64,000 nucleotides of DNA from an uncultured Aquimarina sp. (lineage in GTDB: Bacteria; Bacteroidota; Bacteroidia; Flavobacteriales; Flavobacteriaceae): the NCBI GenBank assembly GCA_947498455.1, contig CANMKK010000024.1, forward strand, positions 16,040 through 80,039, read 5' to 3'. Below the pieces are notes generated by a model. The model made no database searches, was not told the DNA's origin, and saw only the letters and a program-made list of their open reading frames with translations. A program made the translations under genes and the position numbers. Positions 18,086 to 27,626 of this stretch are shown here, piece by piece (the first letter of the stretch is position 1; every line of letters starts with the position of its first letter).

Positions 18086-18853
18086 CTAAAATGATTTAGA
18101 AAAATAAAAACCAAGAGATTCCCCGTCAAATTGTGGAGCAAATGCAATTCCTTCTGCTTTTATAAAAGGATTCCATGGGATAAGGTTATCAAAATAATAT
18201 ACCAGTTTCGTGGATAAAATACCAATTCCGGCACCTACAAGAACATCAGAAAGGTAATGCTTATTATTTATCATTCGTAAACTCGCAGTACTTACAGCAA
18301 AGAAATAACCACTATATGCCAGCAAAGGACTACTATCAATAAATTCTTCATATAATACAGAAGCAGAGGCAAAAGCCATCGAAGTATGTCCAGATGGAAA
18401 TGAATTTAATTGAGTAGCATCTCCGGGTCGTTCTTTATCTACTTCCTTTTTTAAAATAGTAGTTACTGCACTAGTTAGTATGGATGAAAGTAATAGGTTT
18501 TTGGTTTGATCAAACCAATGATTCTTTGATTGAACACCAAAAAGATCTGCACCATACATTTGCACAATGGGAGCATATCTAGTATAATCATCAACTTTTA
18601 AATAAAAATCATTTCCTACAGTATTTCTTAAATCTTTTTGTAGTGATTTTTCAAAATCACTCGTAGAAAGAAGTATTCCCGAACCGATCAGCGTAATAGG
18701 TAAGATCCTTTTTACGAATGAATTTTTTTTAGGTATAAATTCAGTTTTTTTAGATTTTTTATACTGAACTAGTGTTTTAGGTGTTTCAATTAATTGAGCA
18801 ATGGCATAATTTATGCTAAAGCATATTAGTAGTAGGCTAATATAAATTCTCAT
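18086..18853 (-). CDS. PAP2-family membrane-associated phosphatase
   Basis: A 255-residue protein with an N-terminal signal peptide (ending INYAIAQ) and the three-part phosphatidic acid phosphatase signature: KEVDKERPGD (motif 1, K-x6-RP), FPSGHTSMAF (PSGH, catalytic His) and the third motif in LRMINNKHYLSDVLVG, where the catalytic His and the following Asp are present. These enzymes dephosphorylate lipid phosphates such as undecaprenyl diphosphate in the periplasm. It stands alone, facing away from guaB. The lipid substrate cannot be told from sequence. Confidence 0.88.
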   Translation of the reverse strand: MRIYISLLLICFSINYAIAQLIETPKTLVQYKKSKKTEFIPKKNSFVKRILPITLIGSGILLSTSDFEKSLQKDLRNTVGNDFYLKVDDYTRYAPIVQMYGADLFGVQSKNHWFDQTKNLLLSSILTSAVTTILKKEVDKERPGDATQLNSFPSGHTSMAFASASVLYEEFIDSSPLLAYSGYFFAVSTASLRMINNKHYLSDVLVGAGIGILSTKLVYYFDNLIPWNPFIKAEGIAFAPQFDGESLGFYFSKSF

Positions 18854-19156
18854 TATTTACTATTTTGGGGTTATAAGCAGTTTGGGACTGACTTGATTTT
18901 AAATATACTATATAAATATTAAAAAAACGTTAAAATTTTGAATTTAGTATATGTTATTAGTCAAATATGTGATAATGTAATATTTTGCACTACAGTGTTT
19001 AAGCTATAGTTTTCTTCTTGTAATAACATTGAAAAGCTCTAAGAGAGATTAGGGAATATTAGTGTAATTTATTTTTTGGCAAGTAAAAAGGATTTTAAAA
19101 CAGTATTTTTATAAAAATAAACCCTCTTAGTATACTGGATTTCTTCTAAAAAAACT

Positions 19157-19186
19157 TACATTTGCACGCAATTAAATCTTAATTGC
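19157..19186 (+). promoter_or_regulatory. guaB promoter -7 element and leader palindrome
   Basis: TACATTTG at 19157-19164 fits the -7 consensus. The leader then contains GCAATTAA-ATC-TTAATTGC (19168-19186), a perfect 8-bp inverted repeat that ends one base before the ATG. It could be a protein operator, or an RNA hairpin that covers the ribosome entry site. Its role is unknown. Confidence 0.5.
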
Positions 19187-19187
19187 C

Positions 19188-20660
19188 ATGATAGCACACG
19201 ATTCCAAAATCGTCGGAGAAGGACTTACCTATGATGACGTACTTTTAGTTCCAGCATTTTCAGAAGTACTGCCTCGGGATGTAAATATTCAAACAAAATT
19301 TACTAGAAATATTACTATTAACATTCCTGTTATTTCTGCAGCTATGGATACGGTTACAGAAAGTCGTATGGCAATAGCCATGGCTCAAGAAGGAGGTATA
19401 GGCGTATTGCATAAAAATATGACAATACATGAACAAGCAATGAAAGTGCGAAAGGTGAAAAGGGCAGAAAGTGGTATGATAATCGATCCCGTTACGTTAC
19501 CTCTGGATGCTAAGGTGAAAGATGCTAAAAATAATATGCGAGAACATAGTATTGGAGGGATACCAATCGTAGACGATGATAATAAGTTAATAGGCATTGT
19601 TACCAATAGAGATTTACGTTTTGAAAAAAATAATGAAAGACCTATATCAGAAGTAATGACCAGTAAAAACCTTGTTACTGTTGGAGAAGGTACTTCATTA
19701 CAAGAAGCAGAGGTGATTCTACAAGATTATAAGATTGAAAAATTACCAGTAGTAAATAAGGAGAATAAACTAGTTGGCTTAATTACGTTTAGAGATATTA
19801 CTAAGTTAACACTTAAGCCAATCGCTAATAAAGATGAACTGGGACGTCTTCGTGTAGCTGCTGCAATTGGTGTAACAGGAGATGCTGTGGATAGAGCAGA
19901 AGCCTTAGTGAATGCAGGAGTAGATGCTGTGGTAATTGATACAGCTCATGGACATACAAAAGGAGTAGTAAGTGTGCTTAAAGACGTAAAGTCTAAATTT
20001 CCAAACCTAGAAGTAATTGTTGGTAATATTGCTACTGGCGAGGCAGCTAAGTATTTAGTAGAAGCAGGGGCGGATGCCGTAAAAGTAGGAATTGGCCCTG
20101 GATCGATTTGTACTACTAGAGTAGTAGCAGGAGTCGGATTTCCGCAATTTTCTGCAGTATTAGAGGTTGCGGCAGCTATTAAAGGATCTGGAGTTCCTGT
20201 GATTGCAGATGGAGGAATCAGATATACAGGAGATATACCTAAAGCAATTGCCGCAGGAGCTGATACTGTTATGTTAGGGTCACTCTTGGCAGGTACCAAA
20301 GAATCTCCTGGAGAGACGATTATATATGAAGGAAGAAAATTTAAATCATATAGAGGAATGGGATCTGTTGAGGCAATGAAGAAAGGATCTAAAGATCGAT
20401 ATTTTCAGGATGTAGAAGATGATATTAAAAAACTAGTTCCCGAAGGAATTGTAGGACGAGTAGCTTATAAAGGAGATCTTTTCGAAAGTATACATCAATT
20501 TATAGGTGGTTTAAGAGCCGGAATGGGATATTGTGGTGCTAAAGATATAGAAACCCTTCAGGCAACTGGAAAATTTGTAAAAATTACATCTAGCGGTATT
20601 AATGAAAGTCATCCACACGATGTAACTATAACTAAAGAAGCTCCGAATTATAGTAGGTAA
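19188..20660 (+). CDS. guaB: IMP dehydrogenase
   Basis: A 490-residue cytosolic enzyme that oxidises IMP to XMP with NAD+, the committed step of GMP synthesis. The TIM barrel is interrupted by a tandem CBS (Bateman) domain (about residues 95-215). Visible are the catalytic loop GIGPGSICTTRVVAG with the active-site Cys, DGGIRYTGDIPKAIAAGAD, the flap RGMGSVEAM and the C-terminal GYCGAKDIETL. Length is normal. It is a single gene with a leader palindrome and a strong bidirectional terminator (20680-20737). Confidence 0.97.
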   Translation: MIAHDSKIVGEGLTYDDVLLVPAFSEVLPRDVNIQTKFTRNITINIPVISAAMDTVTESRMAIAMAQEGGIGVLHKNMTIHEQAMKVRKVKRAESGMIIDPVTLPLDAKVKDAKNNMREHSIGGIPIVDDDNKLIGIVTNRDLRFEKNNERPISEVMTSKNLVTVGEGTSLQEAEVILQDYKIEKLPVVNKENKLVGLITFRDITKLTLKPIANKDELGRLRVAAAIGVTGDAVDRAEALVNAGVDAVVIDTAHGHTKGVVSVLKDVKSKFPNLEVIVGNIATGEAAKYLVEAGADAVKVGIGPGSICTTRVVAGVGFPQFSAVLEVAAAIKGSGVPVIADGGIRYTGDIPKAIAAGADTVMLGSLLAGTKESPGETIIYEGRKFKSYRGMGSVEAMKKGSKDRYFQDVEDDIKKLVPEGIVGRVAYKGDLFESIHQFIGGLRAGMGYCGAKDIETLQATGKFVKITSSGINESHPHDVTITKEAPNYSR

Positions 20661-20679
20661 GTAGGGATTTAAATACCCA

Positions 20680-20737
20680 AATTATATAAAATAAAAACGC
20701 ATTGCTTTTTTGCAATGCGTTTTTATTTTATATAATT
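20680..20737. terminator. Bidirectional terminator, 26-bp perfect stem
   Basis: Left arm 20680-20705 and right arm 20712-20737 are exact reverse complements (core AAAAACGCATTGC / GCAATGCGTTTTT) with a TTTTTT loop. A/T runs on both sides serve the convergent guaB and ompH genes. Confidence 0.93.
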
Positions 20738-20747
20738 GGTAAGAAAA

Positions 20748-21254
20748 CTATTCCGTTTTAATACCTAATTTAGTCATTACAGTTTTTGTAAGGTCAAATT
20801 TAGGATCTATATATGCTAAACCACTACTAGTAATTGTTAGTACCTGAGTATATCCCTCTGCCTTGGCAGTTTCCTCTAGTACTTTTCCTATCTTTTGATA
20901 TAGAGGTTGTAATAATTTATTTTGTTCAATTTGTACTAATTGCGCTCCATTCTGACGGAACTTAGCGATATCATTTTCTAAATTAATGATCTCTTCTTGT
21001 TTCGTTTTCTTCATTGGCTCTGTCATAGTAGCTACATTTTTTTGATAATCTGCTACTTTGGCCTGGTAATCGTCAACTTTGATTTTTAATTCACCTTCCA
21101 GTTTAGTATTGTAAGCTTTTAAATCATCTTGTACTTTAGTAAGCTCTGGCATTTTAGAAAGAATAAACTCACTATCAATTGTACCTACTTTAGATTGTGC
21201 CATAACTTGAGCACTGAATATCAATAAAAGAATTGGAAATAGTATTTGTTTCAT
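20748..21254 (-). CDS. OmpH/Skp-family periplasmic chaperone
   Basis: A 168-residue protein with a cleavable signal peptide (MKQILFPILLLIFSAQVMAQ) followed by the Skp fold: short beta segment KVGTIDSEFILSKMPE, a long charged coiled-coil hairpin (about 40-125) and a final beta strand (LTITSSGLAYIDP). Such proteins hold unfolded outer-membrane proteins in the periplasm. It is alone here rather than next to bamA, where one or two paralogues are usually found in Bacteroidota, so it may be an additional copy. Confidence 0.88.
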   Translation of the reverse strand: MKQILFPILLLIFSAQVMAQSKVGTIDSEFILSKMPELTKVQDDLKAYNTKLEGELKIKVDDYQAKVADYQKNVATMTEPMKKTKQEEIINLENDIAKFRQNGAQLVQIEQNKLLQPLYQKIGKVLEETAKAEGYTQVLTITSSGLAYIDPKFDLTKTVMTKLGIKTE

Positions 21255-21400
21255 TGTGATTTTTTTAATGCTGTTTTTTAATTTTTTTGCAAATATATGA
21301 GGTCTAAATCAATATACGTGCCAAGACGAATATTTTTTATAATCTCTGCCAAAATCTGCCTTCTGAAAAGATATTTATTTTAGTAATTTTTATAATAGTA

Positions 21401-21620
21401 ATACCAGTTCTTATATAAAATTACCGAAATCTGAATTGAATTGTTTTTTGATCCAGATGAAAAAGAAAATTCAGGGATAGCACTTGTGCTGAACTGCTAA
21501 GTGCTATCGATTCATTTTATTTTATACGATTTATGGATAAGAAGTTCGTATAAAGAGTTTGAATTTTATAACGCAGATATAGTGCAAAAGAAACGACTTT
21601 AATCGGTAATTTTATTTGAG
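21401..21620 (+). repeat. Composite repeat: R1 left half joined to R2, R1-type right end
   Basis: Bases 21401-21425 (ATACCAGTTCTTATATAAAA then TTACC) match the left ends of the R1 elements at 47714 and 28712. From 21523 the sequence switches to R2 (ATACGATTTATGGATAAG, GTGCAAAAGAAACGA). It closes with CGGTAATTTTATTTGAG, similar to the R1 right end. This is either an R2 insertion in an R1 element or a chimera. It is non-coding. Confidence 0.6.
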
Positions 21621-21725
21621 ACAAGGTGTGAAAACATAAAAAAAATAAAGTTTTAGGAGAAAAGGTGTATAGCTTATTCTCTTTTTTTGAGTAAAAAGAG
21701 AATTCGATTATATTTTTTGTGAATA

Positions 21726-21965
21726 TTACTCTGTGTATAATTGTCCTCGATGTGGTTTTAGAGCATCTCTTACAGGTTTCATTTCTGATTCGTTCACTAC
21801 CATATATGCTATGCTGTGCATCTCATTAATAAATTGATATCCGGTAATGTTCAGCGAAATTTTTTCTGAAATGATATATTCTTTCAAATGTATTTCGTGA
21901 TGTTGTGCTGTCTTATTGGCTGTAGGACCTTTAAAGTCCCATATTAATTTTAATTTTCTTTCCAA
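21726..21965 (-). CDS. Small conserved hypothetical protein (79 residues)
   Basis: A 79-residue protein without signal or membrane segment: LKLIWDFKGPTANKTAQHHEIHL then a hydrophobic SIAYMVV strand and a C-terminal RDALKPHRGQLYTE. The alternating beta/alpha pattern and the conserved-looking HHEIHL and LKPHRG segments suggest a small ferredoxin-like domain. I recall similar unnamed proteins in other flavobacteria but no function. Upstream on the same strand lies a decayed gene (22002-22286) with which it may once have formed an operon. Confidence 0.6.
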   Translation of the reverse strand: MERKLKLIWDFKGPTANKTAQHHEIHLKEYIISEKISLNITGYQFINEMHSIAYMVVNESEMKPVRDALKPHRGQLYTE

Positions 21966-22001
21966 TGTTTACTATAGTTGTATGATGATTATTAATATGA
22001 C

Positions 22002-22286
22002 TTAAGCGTTGTCTAAAACATTTTTCTCCTGTTCGGCAAAAACTTTAAAGTCATTCATGTATTTGGGAGTTTTTTTTAAAAATCTTCTGGTATTAAAAAC
22101 CTCATTATTTTCATAAATATGGTAAATTTAAATTTATTATTTGAAATCCATTTGGTAATTCTTCAAAGAAATTTTCTTGAAAGTTATATACATATTTAGC
22201 ATCAAATGTAAAATGTAATATGAGTCGAATTTTGGGATAACTTTATTTCGGTATAATACAATCTCTATTACATTTGTATATTCCAT
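22002..22286 (-). pseudogene. Decayed gene with at least two frameshifts
   Basis: On the minus strand an ATG at 22286 opens a protein-like frame (MEYTNVIEIVLYRNKVIPKF) that continues in a second frame (FDAKYVYNFQENFFEELPNG) and, after about 22105, in a third (IYENNEVFNTRRFLKKTPKY, then MNDFKVFAEQEKN) to a stop at 22002. Each stretch has normal coding composition and they abut, so together they look like a protein of about 95 residues broken by two indels. Family not recognised. It ends 36 bp upstream of the 79-residue gene. Confidence 0.45.
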
Positions 22287-22436
22287 AATTAATTATTTAG
22301 CGAAAATAAATTGATACATAAAAAAAATAAAAGATATTTAATACTATCTTAAGTATTGTTTCGTTACAAGAAGAGCTTGTAAAATGGCTTAATATTATTA
22401 TTTTTGTCCGAATTTAGGGACTTTATTAAAATCACT

Positions 22437-24398
22437 ATGTATAAAAAATCTATTGTACTTTTTTTAAGTATTATTTTTTGCTCTTTAGCAAACTCACAAG
22501 AAAAAGATCTAGTATTACTTACGATTAATAATTCACCGGTGTACACTTCTGAGTTTAAGAGGGTATATTTAAAGAATATTGATCTTGTAAAGGATGAGTC
22601 TCAAAAGGATGTAGATGAATATTTGGAGCTTTTTATTAATTATAAATTAAAGTTAGAAGAAGCAAAAGAGCAAGGATTAGACAAAAAAGAAACGTATGTA
22701 AAGGAGCTTAAGGGATATAGAAGTCAATTAGCATCTAGTTATCTCACAGATACTAAAGCTTCTGATGCTATGGTAAAAGAAGCGTATAATCGTTTACAAG
22801 AAAGAGTACATGCAAGTCATATTTTAATTCAATTAAAGCCTAAATCTTCGGCCCAAGACACTTTAGCAGCATATCAGAAAATTAATGAAGCTAGAAGTAA
22901 GATACTTGATGGAGAGGATTTTGGTAAAGTAGCAAGAGCATATAGCGAAGACCCTTCTGCAAAGGATAACGGCGGGGATTTAGGCTGGTTTTCAGCTTTT
23001 AGAATGGTATATCCATTCGAAAACGCAGCTTTTAATACTAAAGTAGGTGAAGTTTCAGAACCATTTAAAACCCGTTTTGGATATCATATTGTAAAGGTTA
23101 ATAAAAAAGAGAAGGCATTAGGAGAAGTGACAGTAGCCCATATTATGATAGCCTTTAATAAAGTTAGAACAGAGGAACAAGCGAAAGATAGAATTGATGA
23201 AATCGAACAACAATTAAAACAGAATGTATCATTCGAATCATTGGCAAAACAATATAGTGATGATCGTAATACAGCTATTAATGGAGGTAAGATAAATCGT
23301 TTTGCCCAAGGAGCTTTAAATTCAGAAGATTTTGAAAAAACAGCTTTCGCCTTACAAACTCCAGGAGAATTATCAACTCCAATAAAGACTAAATATGGAT
23401 GGCATATCATAAAACTGATTGAAAAGCATGCTCCAAAATCATTTGATGAAGAAAAAGGGGAATTGACTAAAAGGGTAAAGAAAGATAGCCGATCTCAGTT
23501 CGTAACAAAAGCATTTATGAATTCTCTTCGTGAAAAATATGGAATCAAAAAGAACGAAGAGGCAGTTTCTTATTTCAAAAAAATAGTCACTAAATCAATT
23601 TTTGACAAAGAAAAAAAATGGGATGTTGATAGAGAAGATCCTATGATGAAAAAACAGATCATTTCCATTGGAAAAAAGAGTTATACATATATGGATTTTG
23701 CGCAGTTTCTAAAAGAAAAAGCAAGAAAAGGATCTGATGAAGAAGTTTCTGCTTTTGTTGAAAGTATGTATAACTACTTCGAATCTACTAAATTATTAGC
23801 ATATTATGAATCACATTTAGAAGAAGATAATCAAGATTTCGCTAATGTGATAGCAGAATACAGAGATGGTCTGTTATTATTTGATCTTATGGAATCTAAG
23901 ATATGGAATGCAGCAAAAACGGACTCCTTGGGATTGAGAAAGTTTTATGAATCAAGAAAAGATACATATGTAAAGGAAGCCATATATAAAGTAATAAAAG
24001 CTTCATCTTCTAATCAAAAGTTGATTGATAAAGTCAAGGAGTTAATGGAAAAAGGTACATCATTAGATGAAATAAAAAAGCAAGTGAATACATCTAGAGA
24101 TGATGTTGTTCTTTTTTCAGAACAAGAACTTATAAAAGGAAAAGATATATTGACTAATACATTATCCGGAGAAAAAGGACAAATTGTAGTCACAGAAGAA
24201 AATAATTACATAACTTTAATTAAAGTAAATGAAATAACTCCTTCTAGACTAAAAACTTTTGAGGAGACCCAAGGGAAAGTAATTAATGATTTTCAGGAAG
24301 ATATAGAGAAGTCTTGGATGAATAGCTTGAGAAAAAAACATGCTATCGAGATTAATAAGAAAACTCTCAGAAAAATAAAAAAAGAATTGTCGATATAA
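22437..24398 (+). CDS. SurA-like peptidyl-prolyl cis-trans isomerase with two parvulin domains
   Basis: The ATG at 22437 is chosen because it is followed at once by a signal peptide (MYKKSIVLFLSIIFCSLANSQ). The protein is 653 residues long. Order: SurA-like N-terminal helical region, parvulin domain 1 (about 110-215: VHASHILIQL ... DPSAKDNGGDLGWF ... FKTRFGYHIVKV), parvulin domain 2 (about 225-335: VAHIMIAF ... INGGKINRFAQG ... KTKYGWHIIKL) and a long C-terminal helical region. It is expected to assist folding of outer-membrane proteins. It is the first gene of a three-gene PPIase operon, with zero spacing to the next. Confidence 0.88.
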   Translation: MYKKSIVLFLSIIFCSLANSQEKDLVLLTINNSPVYTSEFKRVYLKNIDLVKDESQKDVDEYLELFINYKLKLEEAKEQGLDKKETYVKELKGYRSQLASSYLTDTKASDAMVKEAYNRLQERVHASHILIQLKPKSSAQDTLAAYQKINEARSKILDGEDFGKVARAYSEDPSAKDNGGDLGWFSAFRMVYPFENAAFNTKVGEVSEPFKTRFGYHIVKVNKKEKALGEVTVAHIMIAFNKVRTEEQAKDRIDEIEQQLKQNVSFESLAKQYSDDRNTAINGGKINRFAQGALNSEDFEKTAFALQTPGELSTPIKTKYGWHIIKLIEKHAPKSFDEEKGELTKRVKKDSRSQFVTKAFMNSLREKYGIKKNEEAVSYFKKIVTKSIFDKEKKWDVDREDPMMKKQIISIGKKSYTYMDFAQFLKEKARKGSDEEVSAFVESMYNYFESTKLLAYYESHLEEDNQDFANVIAEYRDGLLLFDLMESKIWNAAKTDSLGLRKFYESRKDTYVKEAIYKVIKASSSNQKLIDKVKELMEKGTSLDEIKKQVNTSRDDVVLFSEQELIKGKDILTNTLSGEKGQIVVTEENNYITLIKVNEITPSRLKTFEETQGKVINDFQEDIEKSWMNSLRKKHAIEINKKTLRKIKKELSI

Positions 24399-25241
24399 AT
24401 GCGATATGTCATATTTATACTAATAACACTAGTTTCTTGTCAAAATCTGGATAAACAGAATATGCAAGAGGCGATAGCTAGAGTTAATAGTACTTACCTT
24501 TATAAACAAGATATTAAAGGTCTTATTCCAAAAGATATCTCTAAAGAAGATAGCTTGCAGATTATTAATAACTATATTAATACTTGGGCAAAAAAGCAGT
24601 TGTTTATAGACCAATCTAAGCGTAACCTTACCGAACTAGAACTTCAGAGATTTGATAGCCTGGTAGAAGATTATAAAAGTGCGTTATATATAAATGCATA
24701 TAAAAATGCTGTAATTGATAAAACCATTAATATGGAAGTTACAGAACAGGATATGAAAACTTATTACGAAGAAAATATAGAAAATTTTAACCTTAATGAA
24801 GAGTTGGTAAAGTTACGTTACTTACATTTGCCATCTAAATATAATGATATAGTTGCAACGCAGAAGAGTTTTAATCGTTTTAATGAAGAGGATGAAGAAG
24901 ATTTGCTAAGTAGGAGTATAGAATTCTTAACCTATTCTTTTGAGGATTCTACTTGGGTTCAATACGAGCAAGTACTAAATAGAATTCCCATTCTTAAGAA
25001 ACAAAATAGGAGGAAAACTCTAAAAGATGGAAAATATTTAAAACTGCGAGACTCTTTAGGTATCTATATGATTAAAATCAAAGAAGTACTTAATAAAAAT
25101 GAAACAGCGCCATTAGAATATATCAAGCCGACAATACGGCAAATAATATTGAGTAAAAGGAAAAGGGAGTTGATAAAAAAATTGGAAAAGGATATTACAA
25201 AAGATGCGATTAAAAATAAACAATTTGAAACTTATAATTAA
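24399..25241 (+). CDS. Putative lipoprotein, SurA-N-like foldase
   Basis: A 280-residue predicted lipoprotein (MRYVIFILITLVSC, Cys14). The helical N-terminal half (WAKKQLFIDQSKRNLTELE) and the central EEDSL/INNYINTWAKK pattern resemble the SurA N-terminal domain, but no complete parvulin domain is present, so catalysis is doubtful. The ATG follows the preceding stop codon immediately, and the next gene starts inside its 3' end (38-bp overlap), so the three genes are translationally coupled. A chaperone role with its two neighbours is inferred. Confidence 0.75.
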   Translation: MRYVIFILITLVSCQNLDKQNMQEAIARVNSTYLYKQDIKGLIPKDISKEDSLQIINNYINTWAKKQLFIDQSKRNLTELELQRFDSLVEDYKSALYINAYKNAVIDKTINMEVTEQDMKTYYEENIENFNLNEELVKLRYLHLPSKYNDIVATQKSFNRFNEEDEEDLLSRSIEFLTYSFEDSTWVQYEQVLNRIPILKKQNRRKTLKDGKYLKLRDSLGIYMIKIKEVLNKNETAPLEYIKPTIRQIILSKRKRELIKKLEKDITKDAIKNKQFETYN

Positions 25242-26667
25242 GAATATAGCTTATCTGGCTATACTATCAATATTTGGTGTGAACCAAATAGAAGCACAAG
25301 ATATTATTGAAGATACTGAAAAAGAAGAAGAAATAGAAGTCGCTGAAGTATCAGTAGATTCTTTAAAGCCTTTTGAAAGAATAAAGATAGATGGTGTAGC
25401 TGCGGTAATAGGAGAACATGTTATTTTAGATAGCGATATAGCTGTAGCATATCAGCAATTAATATCCGAAGGAGTATCCAAGGAAGATGTGAGTCGTTGT
25501 GAATTGGCAGGAAGCTTGTTTGAGAGTAAATTATATGCACATCACGCTGTTCAGGATAGTGTAATCGTATCTGATGGAGAAGTAAATTCAATGGTAGACC
25601 AGCAATTGAGCTATATGACCAGAGAGTTAGGGACATTAGAAAAAGTATTAAAATTCTATAAGAAAGATGATATTGATGAATTTAGAAAAGAACTTTTTGA
25701 AATAAATAAATCAAACCGTTTATCAGAACAAATGCGTTCTAAAATCATTGAAGAAGTAGAGATTACTCCAGAAGAGGTGCGCGAGTTTTTTGATGATATC
25801 CCAGAAGATGAAAGACCCCTTTTTGGTACAGAATTAGAATTAGCACAAATTGTAATCGAACCAAAAGTTCCTGATGAAGAAGAGCAAAAGGTGATCGATC
25901 GATTAAAACAATTTAGAACAGATATTGTAGAAAGCGGAAGTAGTTTTGCTACCAAAGCAGTTTTATACTCTCAGGATCCGGGATCTAAATCCAAAGGAGG
26001 GAAATATACACTAAATCGTCAAACACCATTTGCAAAAGAATTTAAGGATATAGCATTTAGCCTTCAAGAAGGAGAAGTAAGTGAACCGTTTAAAACTGAT
26101 TTTGGATGGCATATTGTGCAATTGGATAAAGTAAGAGGAGAAGAAATTGATGTAAGACATATCCTTTTAGTACCCGAAGTAACAAGAACCAGTATTGAAG
26201 GGGCTAAAAAATTAGTAGATTCTATACGTACAAGTATAGTAGACGGAAAAATAGGTTTTAAAGAAGCGGCTAGACAATTTAGTGACGAAAAAGAGACTAA
26301 AGAAGATGGTGGTCAATTATTAAACCCAACAACAGGAGATACACGTTTTGAACTTACCAAAATAGACCCTATATTGTATGATCAAGTATCGAAGTTAAAA
26401 ACGAATGAAGTCTCTTTAGTAATTCCGGATCAAGATAGACAAGGAAGAAAAAAGTTTAAGCTAATTACTGTATTGAACCGTTATGACGAACATATTGCAG
26501 ACTATGCTAAGGATTATTTGAAAATTCAGGAATTAGCACTTAGAAAGAAACAAATCGAGGCAATTCGCAAATGGCAAGAAGAAAAAATTAACGATACATA
26601 TATTAAACTTAATGGAGAGTACAGGGACTGTGAATATAGCGGGAACTGGTTAAAAAAAGATAAATAA
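25204..26667 (+). CDS. surA: SurA-family periplasmic chaperone/peptidyl-prolyl isomerase
   Basis: A 487-residue protein with N-terminal signal (about 1-30), a SurA N-terminal chaperone domain (about 55-190: IDGVAAVIGEHVILDSDIAVAY) and two parvulin-type domains (about 200-305, with QDPGSKSKGGKYTLNRQ and KTDFGWHIVQLDKV; and about 310-410, VRHILLVPEV ... KEDGGQLL). This arrangement is the classical SurA layout, needed for outer-membrane protein assembly. It overlaps the preceding gene by 38 bp, and the MoxR gene follows after 2 bp. Confidence 0.9.
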   Translation: MRLKINNLKLIIKNIAYLAILSIFGVNQIEAQDIIEDTEKEEEIEVAEVSVDSLKPFERIKIDGVAAVIGEHVILDSDIAVAYQQLISEGVSKEDVSRCELAGSLFESKLYAHHAVQDSVIVSDGEVNSMVDQQLSYMTRELGTLEKVLKFYKKDDIDEFRKELFEINKSNRLSEQMRSKIIEEVEITPEEVREFFDDIPEDERPLFGTELELAQIVIEPKVPDEEEQKVIDRLKQFRTDIVESGSSFATKAVLYSQDPGSKSKGGKYTLNRQTPFAKEFKDIAFSLQEGEVSEPFKTDFGWHIVQLDKVRGEEIDVRHILLVPEVTRTSIEGAKKLVDSIRTSIVDGKIGFKEAARQFSDEKETKEDGGQLLNPTTGDTRFELTKIDPILYDQVSKLKTNEVSLVIPDQDRQGRKKFKLITVLNRYDEHIADYAKDYLKIQELALRKKQIEAIRKWQEEKINDTYIKLNGEYRDCEYSGNWLKKDK

Positions 26668-26669
26668 AT

Positions 26670-27626
26670 ATGTCAAACGACGTTGCAGCAGTAGAAAAGC
26701 TGGTAAGTAAACATGCCGAACTAAAAAAAGAAATTTCTAAAATAATCATAGGGCAAGAAGAAGTAATCGACCAAATACTGATTTCTATATTCTCAGGAGG
26801 ACACGCCTTACTGATTGGAGTTCCAGGGTTGGCAAAAACCTTAATGGTAAATACAATCTCTCAAGCTTTAGGATTGGATTTTAAAAGAATTCAGTTTACA
26901 CCAGATCTAATGCCAAGTGACATATTAGGAAGTGAAATTCTAGATGAATCCAGACATTTTAAGTTTATTAAAGGGCCTGTTTTTTCGAATATCATCCTAG
27001 CTGATGAAATTAACAGAACACCACCCAAAACGCAGGCAGCATTGTTAGAGGCAATGCAAGAAAGAGCAGTAACAGTAGCAGGACACCATTATAAACTAGA
27101 TTTGCCATATTTCGTACTGGCAACTCAGAATCCGATAGAACAAGAAGGTACATATCCGTTACCAGAAGCACAATTGGATAGATTTATGTTCGCTATTGAG
27201 CTAAAGTACCCAAGTTTTGAAGAAGAAGTACAAGTAGTGAAAAGTACAACAGGTGATAGTACTGTTAAAATCAATCCATTATTCACATCACAAGAAATTA
27301 TAGATTTTCAGCATTTAATTCGTAGAATTCCAATAGCAGATAATGTTGTAGAATATGCAGTGGGAATGGTTACCAAAACTAGACCGGGAGGAGATGCAGC
27401 AACAGAGTTGGTAAAAAATTATATTGATTGGGGAGCTGGTCCCAGAGCATCGCAAAACTTAGTTTTAGGAGCAAAAGCAAATGCTGCAATCAAAGGAAAG
27501 TTTTCTCCGGATATCGAAGATGTACAAGCCGTGGCAATGGGGATTCTTCGTCACAGAATGATTAAAAATTACAAAGCAGAAGCAGAAGGGGTAAGTATTG
27601 AGGATATTATCCAAAGTTTATTTTAA
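26670..27626 (+). CDS. MoxR-family AAA+ ATPase
   Basis: A 318-residue cytosolic AAA+ protein with Walker A (GVPGLAKT, about residues 54-61), Walker B (ILADEINRTPPKTQAALLEAMQE), sensor 1 (LATQNPIEQEGTYPLPEAQLDRF) and a sensor 2 Arg in the C-terminal lid (GAGPRASQNL). MoxR ATPases act with vWA-domain partners to mature metalloenzymes or regulate envelope stress systems. Its usual partners (DUF58 and vWA proteins) do not follow; a 1.2-kb non-coding stretch does. It is co-transcribed with surA, separated by 2 bp. Confidence 0.93.
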   Translation: MSNDVAAVEKLVSKHAELKKEISKIIIGQEEVIDQILISIFSGGHALLIGVPGLAKTLMVNTISQALGLDFKRIQFTPDLMPSDILGSEILDESRHFKFIKGPVFSNIILADEINRTPPKTQAALLEAMQERAVTVAGHHYKLDLPYFVLATQNPIEQEGTYPLPEAQLDRFMFAIELKYPSFEEEVQVVKSTTGDSTVKINPLFTSQEIIDFQHLIRRIPIADNVVEYAVGMVTKTRPGGDAATELVKNYIDWGAGPRASQNLVLGAKANAAIKGKFSPDIEDVQAVAMGILRHRMIKNYKAEAEGVSIEDIIQSLF

